Below, piece by piece: positions 9,369 to 18,263 of a DNA stretch of 64,000 bases. Made by a program: the position numbers and the translations under genes. The notes beneath the pieces were generated by a model. It was not told the DNA's origin and did not search any database. It saw nothing but the letters and a program-made list of their open reading frames with translations. Numbering within the stretch: position 1 is the first letter of the stretch; each line of letters begins with the position of its first letter. The DNA lies in the NCBI GenBank assembly GCA_900637675.1, contig LR134389.1, positions 496,001 to 560,000 on the forward strand, read 5' to 3'. This stretch comes from Streptococcus equi subsp. equi. Its GTDB lineage: Bacteria; Bacillota; Bacilli; Lactobacillales; Streptococcaceae.

Positions 9369-9440
9369 TAAACAACAAAATAATAAAAACAAAACAAAAA
9401 TAAACAATTTTGAACGGTAATGACAATAAAAGGAGATCCT
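9369..9440 (+). promoter_or_regulatory. A-rich lacA upstream region
   Basis: Several AAACAA repeats lie here, a plausible LacR operator context. The lacA ribosome binding site AAAGGAG is at 9428-9434. I do not see a clean -35/-10 pair for lacA. Confidence 0.4.
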
Positions 9441-9866
9441 ATGACTATTATCTTAGGTGCAGATGCACATGGAAATGATCTAAAAGAGGCTATTAAAGGC
9501 TTTTTGCAGCAGGAAGGCTTTGATGTGACAGATGTGACGGCGATTGCTGATGACTTTGTTGACAATACTCTAGCAGTTGCTAGGGCGCTCAAGGCTGATG
9601 AGGAAAGTCTAGGCATTATGATTGATGCTTATGGAGCAGGGCCATTTATGGTCGCTACCAAAATCAAAGGTATGGTCGCTGCGGAAGTGTCAGATGAACG
9701 CTCTGCCTACATGACTCGCGGTCATAACAATGCCCGCATGATTACCATGGGAGCAGAAATTGTGGGTCAAGAATTGGCTAAGAATATTGCTAAAGGTTTT
9801 GTGACTGGTCACTATGATGGTGGCCGTCATCAAATTCGTGTTGACATGCTCAATAAAATGGCTTAA
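9441..9866 (+). CDS. lacA: Galactose-6-phosphate isomerase subunit LacA
   Basis: LacA pairs with LacB to convert galactose-6-phosphate to tagatose-6-phosphate, the first step after lactose PTS uptake and cleavage. The 141-residue RpiB/LacAB fold is recognisable from [19 protein letters not shown] at the N-terminus and the [17 protein letters not shown] segment. A longer frame begins at 9420, but AAGGAG stands just before the ATG at 9441, which gives the standard N-terminus. lacB follows 15 bases later. Confidence 0.92.
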   Translation: MTIILGADAHGNDLKEAIKGFLQQEGFDVTDVTAIADDFVDNTLAVARALKADEESLGIMIDAYGAGPFMVATKIKGMVAAEVSDERSAYMTRGHNNARMITMGAEIVGQELAKNIAKGFVTGHYDGGRHQIRVDMLNKMA

Positions 9867-9881
9867 CGAAGGGAGGATATC

Positions 9882-10397
9882 ATGAAAATTGCTATTGGCT
9901 GTGATCATATTGTGACTGATGAAAAAATGGCTGTTTCAGATTTTTTGAAATCAAAGGGCTATGAAGTGATTGACTGTGGGACCTATGACCATACCCGCAC
10001 CCATTACCCGATTTTTGGGAAAAGGGTTGGTGAGGCTGTCGCCAATGGCCTAGCTGATCTTGGTGTCTGTATCTGTGGCACTGGTGTTGGGATCACTAAT
10101 GCTGTCAACAAGGTTCCTGGCATTCGCTCAGCGCTTGTTAGGGATATGACAACAGCGCTTTATGCCAAAGAAGAATTGAATGCCAATGTGATTGGCTTTG
10201 GTGGTAAAATCACAGGTGAGCTTTTGATGTGTGATATTATTGAGGCCTTTATAAAGGCAGACTATAAGGAAACCGAAGAGAATAAGAAGTTAATTGCTAA
10301 GATAGCCCATTTGGAAAGTCATAATGCTAACCAAGAAGATCCTGACTTCTTTACAGAGTTTTTGGACAAATGGGATCGCGGTGACTACCACGATTAG
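9882..10397 (+). CDS. lacB: Galactose-6-phosphate isomerase subunit LacB
   Basis: 171 residues, the partner of LacA. It has the RpiB-type N-terminus [15 protein letters not shown], the catalytic-site stretch [20 protein letters not shown] (Cys-Gly-Thr-Gly) and the C-terminal [13 protein letters not shown] typical of LacB. GGGAGG lies before the ATG. It is in the middle of the lacABC run, nine bases before lacC. Confidence 0.95.
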   Translation: MKIAIGCDHIVTDEKMAVSDFLKSKGYEVIDCGTYDHTRTHYPIFGKRVGEAVANGLADLGVCICGTGVGITNAVNKVPGIRSALVRDMTTALYAKEELNANVIGFGGKITGELLMCDIIEAFIKADYKETEENKKLIAKIAHLESHNANQEDPDFFTEFLDKWDRGDYHD

Positions 10398-10406
10398 GGA
10401 GAAGCG

Positions 10407-11339
10407 ATGATTTTAACGGTAACCTTAAACCCATCCATTGATATTTCCTATCCTCTAAATCGTCTGACTTTGGACACGGTTAATCGTGTTGACAGAACGA
10501 CAAAAACAGCCGGTGGTAAGGGGCTGAATGTGACCAGAGTGTTAGCAGAAGCTGGTCAGTCAGTTGTGGCAACAGGATTTATTGGTGGGAAACTGGGTGA
10601 CTTTGTCATTCATCAGTTACAAGAACAGGGCATTTCTAACCAATTCTTCAAAATCAAAGGGGAAACGAGAAATTGTATTGCTGTTTTACATGAAGGCATG
10701 CAGACGGAAATTCTGGAAGCTGGTCCCTACATTGATATGGACGAGGCCGAAGGCTTTTTGAACCACATGAGTATTATTGCTAAGCAGTTTGATGTCTTAA
10801 CCTTTTCAGGCAGTCTGCCTAAGGGTCTGGCCGCTCACTATTATCAAGACTTGATTACTATGGCGAGAGTCTATGGCAGCAAAGTGGTTTTAGATTGCTC
10901 TGGTGCTCCTTTAAAAGCGGTACTGGCTGGCAAAGATAAACCAACTGTTATCAAACCCAATTTGGAAGAATTGGAGGATTTGATAGGCCAACCTGTCACA
11001 TTAGATGAGGAACGTTTAATCTCTCTGTTGAGTCAACCTTTATTTGAAGGGATAGAATGGATTATTGTTTCTCTTGGTGCCCAAGGGGCCTTTGCCAAAC
11101 ATCATAACAGGTTTTACCGTGTTACCATTCCTAAAATTGAGGTAGTCAATCCTGTTGGATCTGGTGACGCTACTGTGGCAGGGATTGCTTGGGCTTTGGC
11201 AGAAGGAGATGACGATGAGACGCTTCTGAAAAAAGCCAATGTTTTAGGCATGTTAAATGCGCAAGAAACAAGAACAGGTCATGTTAACATGGCACATTTT
11301 GATGAGCTATTTGACCGTATTCAAGTAGAGGAGGTATAA
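10407..11339 (+). CDS. lacC: Tagatose-6-phosphate kinase
   Basis: LacC phosphorylates tagatose-6-phosphate to tagatose-1,6-bisphosphate. The 310-residue PfkB-family protein starts [15 protein letters not shown]. It carries the family signature [12 protein letters not shown] near residue 38 and the anion-hole/catalytic motif [12 protein letters not shown] near 250. It is intact. The next genes, which would cleave its product (lacD) and import lactose (lacFE), are broken or missing, so the pathway has no dedicated exit here. Confidence 0.93.
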   Translation: MILTVTLNPSIDISYPLNRLTLDTVNRVDRTTKTAGGKGLNVTRVLAEAGQSVVATGFIGGKLGDFVIHQLQEQGISNQFFKIKGETRNCIAVLHEGMQTEILEAGPYIDMDEAEGFLNHMSIIAKQFDVLTFSGSLPKGLAAHYYQDLITMARVYGSKVVLDCSGAPLKAVLAGKDKPTVIKPNLEELEDLIGQPVTLDEERLISLLSQPLFEGIEWIIVSLGAQGAFAKHHNRFYRVTIPKIEVVNPVGSGDATVAGIAWALAEGDDDETLLKKANVLGMLNAQETRTGHVNMAHFDELFDRIQVEEV

Positions 11340-11340
11340 G

Positions 11341-12094
<754 letters not shown>

Positions 12095-12103
12095 TCTCCT
12101 AAC

Positions 12104-12158
12104 GAAAAGCACCGGCACAAGGGCTGCAAGGCTTCAAGAGCTGGTGCTTTTCTTTTTT
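12104..12158 (+). terminator. Terminator at the end of the lac remnant
   Basis: GAAAAGCACC pairs perfectly with GGTGCTTTTC (12143-12152), followed by six T's. It ends the original lac operon. Confidence 0.8.
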
Positions 12159-12304
12159 ATGCTATACTGGTAACGATGAGGTCATGACATAAAGAGATAA
12201 CAAGTGGGTTGTAGCAACCTCGTATTAGCTGCCAGCTGCTGATAATCTCATTTGGTGATGATGGAGAGTACCAGCTTGAATGACTCATTAAAAAGGAGGT
12301 TATG

Positions 12305-13177
12305 ATGAAAAAAGTAATGATGTCTTTGCTAATCCTTGCTACGGCAACTCTTGGGGCTTGCCAGGCTTCTCACCAGTCTGATCAGCCCAAGCAGGAGCAA
12401 AAAGAGCCACAGGCTAAGAAGGGACGTCTTTTCCTATCCAACATGAACAGTGCAAAGAGCCAGCAGGAGGTCAGGGCTGCCCTATCACATCAGCTGAAGG
12501 AAGCTAATGTCAATGCCTTTATGGCTGGTGTACAAGAATATAATAGCCTAGTTGGCAAAACAGGCTTGACAGGGGCCTTTACCTATCAGAAGCAGCCTGA
12601 CTATGATGTGGTAGCAATCGATGAGTTGTGGTCGCAAAAGCAAGGCAATTTCATTGGAACTAATTGCCGGATCAACACCTTTATGCTTCTAAAGGATAGC
12701 ATGACGATTGCGCCTACCAGCAGTGATGATACGCTTTTATTTATGGACGAGGACGCCATTACCACAAGCCAGCTCTTTACACAGGCAGAGACAGAGCGCT
12801 TTAAGCAGCTGTTTTCAAGAGTGAAAACGGAAGCCACCAAGGATATTCAGGTGCATGCCAAGCATATGCAAGAGCATTTCTCAGCTGTTAGCTTTAATGG
12901 CCCAGCCAAAATGCTTGCTGTTGTGATTCACGATCAGCTAGATGGTGATTACCTTTTTATTGGTCATGTGGGAGTGCTAGTGGAGTATAAGAGCAAGTAT
13001 CTGTTTGTTGAGAAATTGTCCTTCCAAGAGCCCTACCAAGCCATCCTCTTTGATCAAAAACAGGATTGCTACCAATACCTCTACCATAAATACAAGACCT
13101 ATCAAACCAAGACATCAGCAGAGCCCTTTCTCATGGAAAATAACAAGGCTGTGAATTTGGCAAGCTATCGCTCCTAA
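12305..13177 (+). CDS. DUF4300-like lipoprotein
   Basis: A 290-residue secreted protein with a lipoprotein signal peptide ending in the lipobox LGAC, so Cys becomes the lipidated N-terminus. A charged linker follows, then a globular domain with YNSLVGKTGLTG, GTNCRINTFMLLK and a C-terminal IGHVGVLVEYKSKYLFVEKL. The domain resembles streptococcal DUF4300 proteins, whose function is unknown. ATG codons occur at 12302 and 12305; AGGAGG ending at 12299 is better spaced for the second. It stands alone between terminator-bounded neighbours. Confidence 0.75.
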   Translation: MKKVMMSLLILATATLGACQASHQSDQPKQEQKEPQAKKGRLFLSNMNSAKSQQEVRAALSHQLKEANVNAFMAGVQEYNSLVGKTGLTGAFTYQKQPDYDVVAIDELWSQKQGNFIGTNCRINTFMLLKDSMTIAPTSSDDTLLFMDEDAITTSQLFTQAETERFKQLFSRVKTEATKDIQVHAKHMQEHFSAVSFNGPAKMLAVVIHDQLDGDYLFIGHVGVLVEYKSKYLFVEKLSFQEPYQAILFDQKQDCYQYLYHKYKTYQTKTSAEPFLMENNKAVNLASYRS

Positions 13178-13337
13178 CTCCTGCTACTAGGAGCCTAGCC
13201 TATATAGGGGCTAAATCTTTGGTGCAAACAAAAACAGGTCATCAGTAGGATTTTTGAGGACCTTGCTCTTATTTTGACTTATATTTTGATTAAAAAGATG
13301 GTAGACTAATAGGGGATTAGGAAGCATTAGGTGAGTT

Positions 13338-13952
13338 ATGACAATTGATATGTGGGAGCTTTTAAGCATTATTGGAACGATAGCCTTTGCCTTGTCCGGC
13401 GCTATTGTCGCTATGGAGGAGGAGTTTGATGTTCTGGGGATTTTTATTCTAGGCTTTGTCACAGCCTTTGGTGGTGGGGCTATTAGAAATACCCTGATCG
13501 GGCTGCCTATTGAAGCCTTGTGGGGACAAAGACCAGAATTTGCCTGCGCTTTTATAGCTATTATTCTGATCATGCTATTTCCTAAGCTTGTGGCTAAGGG
13601 CTGGGTGAGAGCAGCGGTGCTGACTGATGCTATCGGACTTGCAGCCTTTAGTGTTCAGGGGGCTCTACATGCTGTTCGACTAGCCCAGCCCTTAAGCGCT
13701 GTTATTGTAGCAGCGGTTCTTACAGGGGCAGGCGGAGGTGTGGTCAGAGATGTCCTGGCAGGCCGTAAGCCAACTGTTCTTAGAAGTGAGATTTATGCTG
13801 GCTGGTCTATTATAGCAGCACTTGTGCTTTATTTTAAGCTGGCCACTTCAAATGTTGAATGCTACTTGCTGGTTGTTTTATTGACAGTCATGCGTATGAT
13901 TGGCAACAAAAGACAATGGCACCTACCTAAGATAAAATGGAAAGAGGACTGA
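13338..13952 (+). CDS. TRIC-type cation channel / UPF0126 membrane protein
   Basis: 204 residues, about seven hydrophobic segments, built as two similar halves each with a glycine motif: FGGGAIRNTLIG near residue 44 and GAGGGVVRDVLAG near 135. This internal repeat is the hallmark of the UPF0126/YadS family, which shares the fold of trimeric intracellular cation channels. A role in K+ flux is inferred from the family. The HAD hydrolase gene starts five bases after the stop, so the two are probably co-transcribed. Confidence 0.85.
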   Translation: MTIDMWELLSIIGTIAFALSGAIVAMEEEFDVLGIFILGFVTAFGGGAIRNTLIGLPIEALWGQRPEFACAFIAIILIMLFPKLVAKGWVRAAVLTDAIGLAAFSVQGALHAVRLAQPLSAVIVAAVLTGAGGGVVRDVLAGRKPTVLRSEIYAGWSIIAALVLYFKLATSNVECYLLVVLLTVMRMIGNKRQWHLPKIKWKED

Positions 13953-13956
13953 GACG

Positions 13957-14781
13957 ATGATTCAGCTTATAGCAATTGATTTAGACGGTACTCTGCTTGA
14001 TAGCAAAAAGCACATTCCAAAAGAGAATATTAAGGCTATCCAAGCAGCTGCACAAGAGGGGATAAAAGTTGTTCTCTGCACAGGCCGCCCCCAGTCTGGG
14101 ACAAGGCCGTATTTTGAGCAATTAGGCTTGAGTGATAAGGAGGAGTACCTTATTTTAAACAATGGCTGTAGCACCTATAGGAGCCCAAGCTGGGAGCTGC
14201 TACATTATCAAAGCCTGACCTTTTCAGCTATTGAGCACCTTTATCAGCTGTCTCAGCCCTTTTCAGATATTTACCTCACCCTGACTGGAGAGCGTGATTA
14301 TCTTGTGATAGATAGCAAGGTTCCAGATATGGTTCAGGCTGATGGTGATTTGGTTTTTACAAAGGTAAAGGCTACTAACCTATCTCAGTTATCCAACAGC
14401 AGTCAAATCATATTTCAGGCCATGTACATGGGAGAAAAGGCTGCCCTAGATACTTTTGAGGCTCTTGTTAGAGAAAAACTCAGCGCAAGCTTTAGTGTGG
14501 TTCGCAGTCAAGAAACAATCCTAGAGGTAATGCCGGAGTGTGTGACCAAGGCCTCTGCCCTGAAGGAATTAACCGCTGATCTGAAGCTGCGCCCAGACCA
14601 AGTGATGGCAATTGGAGATGCAGCAAATGATCTTGAAATGTTAGCCTATGCTGGCTTAGGTGTCGCTATGGGAAACGCTGATGAGGCAATTAAAAAGGTC
14701 GCTGACAAGGTAAGCCTCTCCAATGATCAAGCAGGCGTGGCCCATGCCATTAATCAATTTGCATTGACAAAGGGCTCTTAA
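13957..14781 (+). CDS. Cof-type HAD-IIB family phosphatase
   Basis: 274 residues with all four HAD motifs: IAIDLDGTLLDS at the N-terminus (nucleophile Asp), LCTGRPQSG, a Lys in VTKASALKEL, and IGDAANDLEMLAYAG near the C-terminus. The cap is type IIB, placing it with Cof/YwpJ-like sugar-phosphate or nucleotide phosphatases. The physiological substrate cannot be told from sequence. It follows the TRIC-like gene in one unit. Confidence 0.9.
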   Translation: MIQLIAIDLDGTLLDSKKHIPKENIKAIQAAAQEGIKVVLCTGRPQSGTRPYFEQLGLSDKEEYLILNNGCSTYRSPSWELLHYQSLTFSAIEHLYQLSQPFSDIYLTLTGERDYLVIDSKVPDMVQADGDLVFTKVKATNLSQLSNSSQIIFQAMYMGEKAALDTFEALVREKLSASFSVVRSQETILEVMPECVTKASALKELTADLKLRPDQVMAIGDAANDLEMLAYAGLGVAMGNADEAIKKVADKVSLSNDQAGVAHAINQFALTKGS

Positions 14782-14925
14782 GCACAGTCAAACCAGCCCG
14801 TCAGAAAAGGCCTCCAAAAGCTAGAGATGATAAGCTCAGTTTTAGAGGTGTTGACTAGAGCTGAGCTGTCTTGGAACACCACAAGCCTAGGTGTGTGAGA
14901 TCGACTGAAAAATAAAACACGAAAA

Positions 14926-14945
14926 AACCTCCAACAAAGGAGGTT
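14926..14945 (-). terminator. Minus-strand hairpin terminator
   Basis: AACCTCC-AACAAA-GGAGGTT. On the minus strand the stem is followed by TTTTCG. It lies about 245 bases beyond the TetR gene's stop, which it could serve. Confidence 0.5.
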
Positions 14946-14952
14946 CTGGATT

Positions 14953-14992
14953 GAAGAGCAGGCTAATCCAGCCAGCCTCTTCAGTCTTTTTT
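14953..14992 (+). terminator. Plus-strand hairpin terminator
   Basis: GAAGAG(CA)GGCT pairs with AGCC(T)CTTC and is followed by GTCTTTTTTATT. It lies about 170 bases after the HAD gene. The rest of 14782-15190 shows no gene. Confidence 0.5.
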
Positions 14993-15190
14993 ATTGTCCA
15001 GCTAAATGTAAGAGCCTTTAAGCCTCTGCACAACAGCGAGCGACAAGTCACACCTTGCCTGTAGTAGGGCTAGTACATATCTTGGTAGGCAGTGCCAGTG
15101 CTTAAGTCAAGCCAGCCAAGCGTCCTGTCTGATGCTGCAAGCTTGGTTTCTTGGGAAGTTGTCTAGGAGCTATAGGTGATCTAGAGACAA

Positions 15191-15748
15191 CTAGGCTAAT
15201 AAGGGCAGCCCCATAGCAGCCATCTCCTCAGCAGGAACAACCATATCATCAGAAATCCAATTGGAAAGGACTGAGACAATAGCGTTGCTCCAAAAGAGCA
15301 GTGCGTAGTGAGACAGCTTTTTTTCCTGCCACTTTTGGTAGGCTCTCAAACGCTTGGTAACCATCTGCGTCAAGAGCTGCTGCAGGTGATGGTTAAAGAT
15401 AATACTAAGTAGCGTCGCTTCTTTTTTGGCCTCTGTAAACAGATAAAGCCATGCCTGATAGGCCTGTGTCTTTAGATCAAAGGCCTTCAGTCCACGAAAG
15501 ATACGTCTGATAACAGAAGTCAACAGACACTCAAGAATATCCTCCTTTGAGCTGTAATTGCGGTAAAAAGCATTTCTTGAAACCCCAGCTCTAGCTACCA
15601 ATTCTGAAATGGTAATGTGTCCTAAGGGCTTCTTTTCTAGTAAGCTAAGCAGAGCAATTTCAATAGCTTCTCGTGTTAACCGTCTGGATTCCTGATTGCA
15701 GTGGGCTAAATTTTGAAGGGACTGTTTAGAAATTGGTTTACCAGCCAT
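15191..15748 (-). CDS. TetR/AcrR-family transcriptional regulator
   Basis: 185 residues. The N-terminal TetR helix-turn-helix is clear: ITISELVARAGVSRNAFYRNYSSKEDIL at about residues 50-77. The C-terminal ligand or dimer domain is diverged, as usual for the family. The gene is divergent from a DegV-family gene across 131 bases holding an inverted repeat that could be its operator. The ligand is unknown; control of the neighbouring degV gene is a reasonable inference. Confidence 0.88.
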   Translation of the reverse strand: MAGKPISKQSLQNLAHCNQESRRLTREAIEIALLSLLEKKPLGHITISELVARAGVSRNAFYRNYSSKEDILECLLTSVIRRIFRGLKAFDLKTQAYQAWLYLFTEAKKEATLLSIIFNHHLQQLLTQMVTKRLRAYQKWQEKKLSHYALLFWSNAIVSVLSNWISDDMVVPAEEMAAMGLPLLA

Positions 15749-15784
15749 TACAAATACCTTTCAAGTGTTACATCTGATGTCGTT

Positions 15785-15818
15785 TAGCTAGCAAAAGTCT
15801 AGCTAGTGATGATATAAT
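15785..15818 (+). promoter_or_regulatory. Candidate TetR operator overlapping the degV promoter
   Basis: The perfect inverted repeat TAGCTAG-N7-CTAGCTA spans 15785-15805. Seven bases further comes an extended -10 TGATATAAT (core 15813-15818) facing the DegV gene. The repeat covers the expected -35 position, so a bound dimer would block transcription. Confidence 0.55.
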
Positions 15819-15879
15819 TTTATGGGAAAATGCTTACTTTGTCAACCAAAACAGACTATGAAGGAAAAGAGGAAAACGA

Positions 15880-16740
15880 ATGACCTGGAAAATTGTATCG
15901 GATTCAGGCTGCGATATTAGAGCCCTAAAAAGCCAATCCAATCACCTGCGCTTTGAGCGTGTGCCGCTAACCCTACAGATTGGTTCAGATATTTTTAGAG
16001 ATGATGATGGTCTAGATATTGATCAAATGATGGAGACTATGTATCAGTCCTCTAAGCCAGCAACCTCAAGCTGCCCAAGTCCTGATGCTTTTTTACAAGC
16101 CTACAGGGGAGCAGATAACGTCATTGCCATTACCATTACCGGTACGCTCTCAGGCAGTCACAATAGTGCTAGATTGGCTCAAAATGACTTGCTTGAGGAA
16201 AATCCGAATGCCAATATCCATGTGATTGACTCTTTGTCAGCAGGTGGTGAGATGGATTTGATTGTGTTAGAGCTAGAGCGGTTGATCAATCAGGGGCTTT
16301 CTTTTGATGAGGTTGTTGAGAAAATTACAGCTTATCAGGAAAAAACCAGGCTTGTTTTTGTGTTGGCCAAGGTTGATAATCTGGTTAAAAATGGCCGTCT
16401 GAATAAGCTCATTGGTAAGGTGATTGGCTTATTAAACATCAGAATGGTAGGACAGGCAAGTAAGGAAGGCACGCTTGAGCTGCTTCAAAAGGCCAGAGGT
16501 CAAAAAAAGGCAGTGTCAGCTGTTTTAGAAGAGATTCAAAAGGCAGGCTATAAAGGAGGCCGAGTCTTTATCTCCCACGCCAAAAACCCTAAGATCTGTG
16601 AGCAAATTGCGGAAAAATTAGAGCGATTTACCCAGAAGCAGAGATTCAAACCAGCCCAGCCTCAGGCCTATGCAGCTTCTATGCAGAAGCTGAAGGGCTT
16701 CTCATGGGCTATGAGGTTTAAGCTAAGCAAAGTGATCTAA
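15880..16740 (+). CDS. DegV family fatty-acid-binding protein
   Basis: 286 residues of the DegV family, which bind a fatty acid between two domains; Gram-positive members (FakB) present fatty acids to the FakA kinase. Typical segments are WKIVSDSGCDI at the N-terminus, TSCPSPDAFLQAY, ITITGTLSGSHNSARLA and RLVFVLAKVDNLVKNGRLNK. GAAAAGAGGAAAA lies before the ATG. Whether this copy is a true FakB cannot be decided here. Confidence 0.88.
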   Translation: MTWKIVSDSGCDIRALKSQSNHLRFERVPLTLQIGSDIFRDDDGLDIDQMMETMYQSSKPATSSCPSPDAFLQAYRGADNVIAITITGTLSGSHNSARLAQNDLLEENPNANIHVIDSLSAGGEMDLIVLELERLINQGLSFDEVVEKITAYQEKTRLVFVLAKVDNLVKNGRLNKLIGKVIGLLNIRMVGQASKEGTLELLQKARGQKKAVSAVLEEIQKAGYKGGRVFISHAKNPKICEQIAEKLERFTQKQRFKPAQPQAYAASMQKLKGFSWAMRFKLSKVI

Positions 16741-16899
16741 CGCTGCCTCTGGTTTCTGTTAGTCATAGAGGCTGAGCTATGCACAGCTTGACTCTAGCTA
16801 GTGGTCGGATAGGCATAGGTCTTTATCACAAGTCTTTAGCTGAGAGCTGCCTTAACAAATATCCCTGATACTATAGAGGCATTAAGCTGAATACAAGGT

Positions 16900-16926
16900 C
16901 CTTAAAGGTGTGTTTAAGGGCTTTTT
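16900..16926 (+). terminator. Terminator after the DegV gene
   Basis: CCTTAAA-GGTGTG-TTTAAGG followed by GCTTTTT. About 160 bases past the stop. Confidence 0.6.
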
Positions 16927-17326
16927 GTTGTGCATGCTAATCACCTCGTCAGTCCCTTAAAAGTCTTAGGGAGTGACACTGAGGAAAAAACTCAAATGGT
17001 CAAGCCAGTCAGAATATCCATGACGAATCACCAAAGCGCGTAAGGGTGAGCCGCTCTATAATCATAGCCAAGCTGATAGAGAGTTAGGAGAGGATATGGG
17101 ATTACTTATCGACTTGATTAAGCCTCCCTTCTCTTCCTACCTCAAAATCAATTAAGAAGCACAAAAACAGCTGGAATCCTTTTAGAACCAGCTGTTTTTA
17201 ATCACCTAAAGCCTCTTTTTATCAGAGAGCTTATTAGTCGTAAGTTTAGCATTATTTCAGTAGCTAAGCCCTTATTGCCTGTACTAAGAAGTGTAACTAA
17301 GCTACAGCAGCTCTGGCTGCCCTTTC
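16927..17326. other. Gene-free gap with a bidirectional terminator
   Basis: No supported gene. At 17163-17199 AAAAACAGCTGG pairs perfectly with CCAGCTGTTTTT, a strong bidirectional terminator that can end the minus-strand proline-rich gene. The remainder shows nothing recognisable. Confidence 0.6.
17163..17199. terminator. Bidirectional terminator, 12-bp perfect stem
   Basis: AAAAACAGCTGG (17163-17174) and CCAGCTGTTTTT (17188-17199) form a perfect stem with T tails on both strands. It lies about 130 bases downstream of the minus-strand proline-rich gene. Confidence 0.8.
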
Positions 17327-18073
17327 TTAGTTTTGTCCTGCTGGAGCAGTGTTTTCACTTTGCTCTGTTGCAGGTGGCTGAGGGCTAGGTGTGTTGGTTT
17401 CTGGTTGAGGATTTGGCTGAGGGTTAGGACTAGGCGTTGGCTCTGGGTTCTCTGGAGCTGGACTAGGACTAGGCTGAGGATTCGGCTTAGGACTAGGTTT
17501 AGGGTTCGGTGCTGGCGTCGTTCCCCCAGAAGACGGTGTGGTATGCTTTATTTGTGGAGCCGCAGGAGCTGGTGCTATATTTTTTTCTGCTGCTGGTGTT
17601 GCAGTCTCAGGCTGTGCAGTGCTAGGCTTTGAAAGTCCAATAGCGTCAAGTCTAGCCTGTAAGGCAGCTTTTTTAGCCTCATCAGAGAGCTTACTAATGG
17701 CTTTTTGTGCAGCCTCCTTAAGTTCAGGGCTTGGATTGTCCTCGGCTGCCTTTAGGACCTTGATAGCAACGTCTTCTTGATTGTGCTTTAAGCTGATAGC
17801 TGTTAGTCGAGCCTGTAATTCCTCCTTAGACTGGGTCTTTTTTAGCTGATTAATTGCTTTTTGAGCCTTTGCGATAGCTTCTTTAGTTGGGTTGTCTTCG
17901 GCCTCCTTGACTAATGCTTGAGCCTTAGTTAACAGCTCATAGCCCTTAGATTGGGTGGTAATGGTAGCTGGCTTTGGAGAGAGGCTACTAAAAATAAGGT
18001 AGGCCCCTCCTGCAATGGCAATAGTAAGCAAGCTAATGATGAGGTAGTGGGTCTCTTTTGTCGGTTTTCTCAT
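17327..18073 (-). CDS. N-terminally anchored protein with two helical repeats and a proline-rich tail
   Basis: 248 residues. A short basic N-terminus and one membrane segment (about 11-30) would anchor it with the rest outside. Two related helical repeats of about 37 residues follow, with EDNPTKEAIAKAQKAI and EDNPSPELKEAAQKAI in equivalent positions and LQARL near each end. The last 80 residues are a PNPxP/PSP-rich tail ending PAGQN. There is no LPXTG motif, so it is not sortase-anchored. I do not recognise a function; the plan suits a stalk or wall-spanning protein. GGAG precedes the ATG. Confidence 0.7.
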   Translation of the reverse strand: MRKPTKETHYLIISLLTIAIAGGAYLIFSSLSPKPATITTQSKGYELLTKAQALVKEAEDNPTKEAIAKAQKAINQLKKTQSKEELQARLTAISLKHNQEDVAIKVLKAAEDNPSPELKEAAQKAISKLSDEAKKAALQARLDAIGLSKPSTAQPETATPAAEKNIAPAPAAPQIKHTTPSSGGTTPAPNPKPSPKPNPQPSPSPAPENPEPTPSPNPQPNPQPETNTPSPQPPATEQSENTAPAGQN

Positions 18074-18263
18074 GGTATCTCCTTTGAAATCATTGTCGCT
18101 TGAGTAGCACTATTATACCCTGAATATAGGAAAATGAAAAGAGGACTAGGGCTCTAAAATAGGTTCTAAATGAGCACTATTTAAAAGGATTAAAAAACCC
18201 TTGTGATAACTGAATAAATACATTAAAATAGAAGAGAATAAATAAGCGAGTGAGGACAATATT

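Noticed and set aside
17333..17632. Plus-strand frame rich in Arg, Trp and Leu opposite the proline-rich gene
   Set aside because: It is the complement of PNPxP codons; composition is an artefact of the repeats and there is no ribosome binding site.
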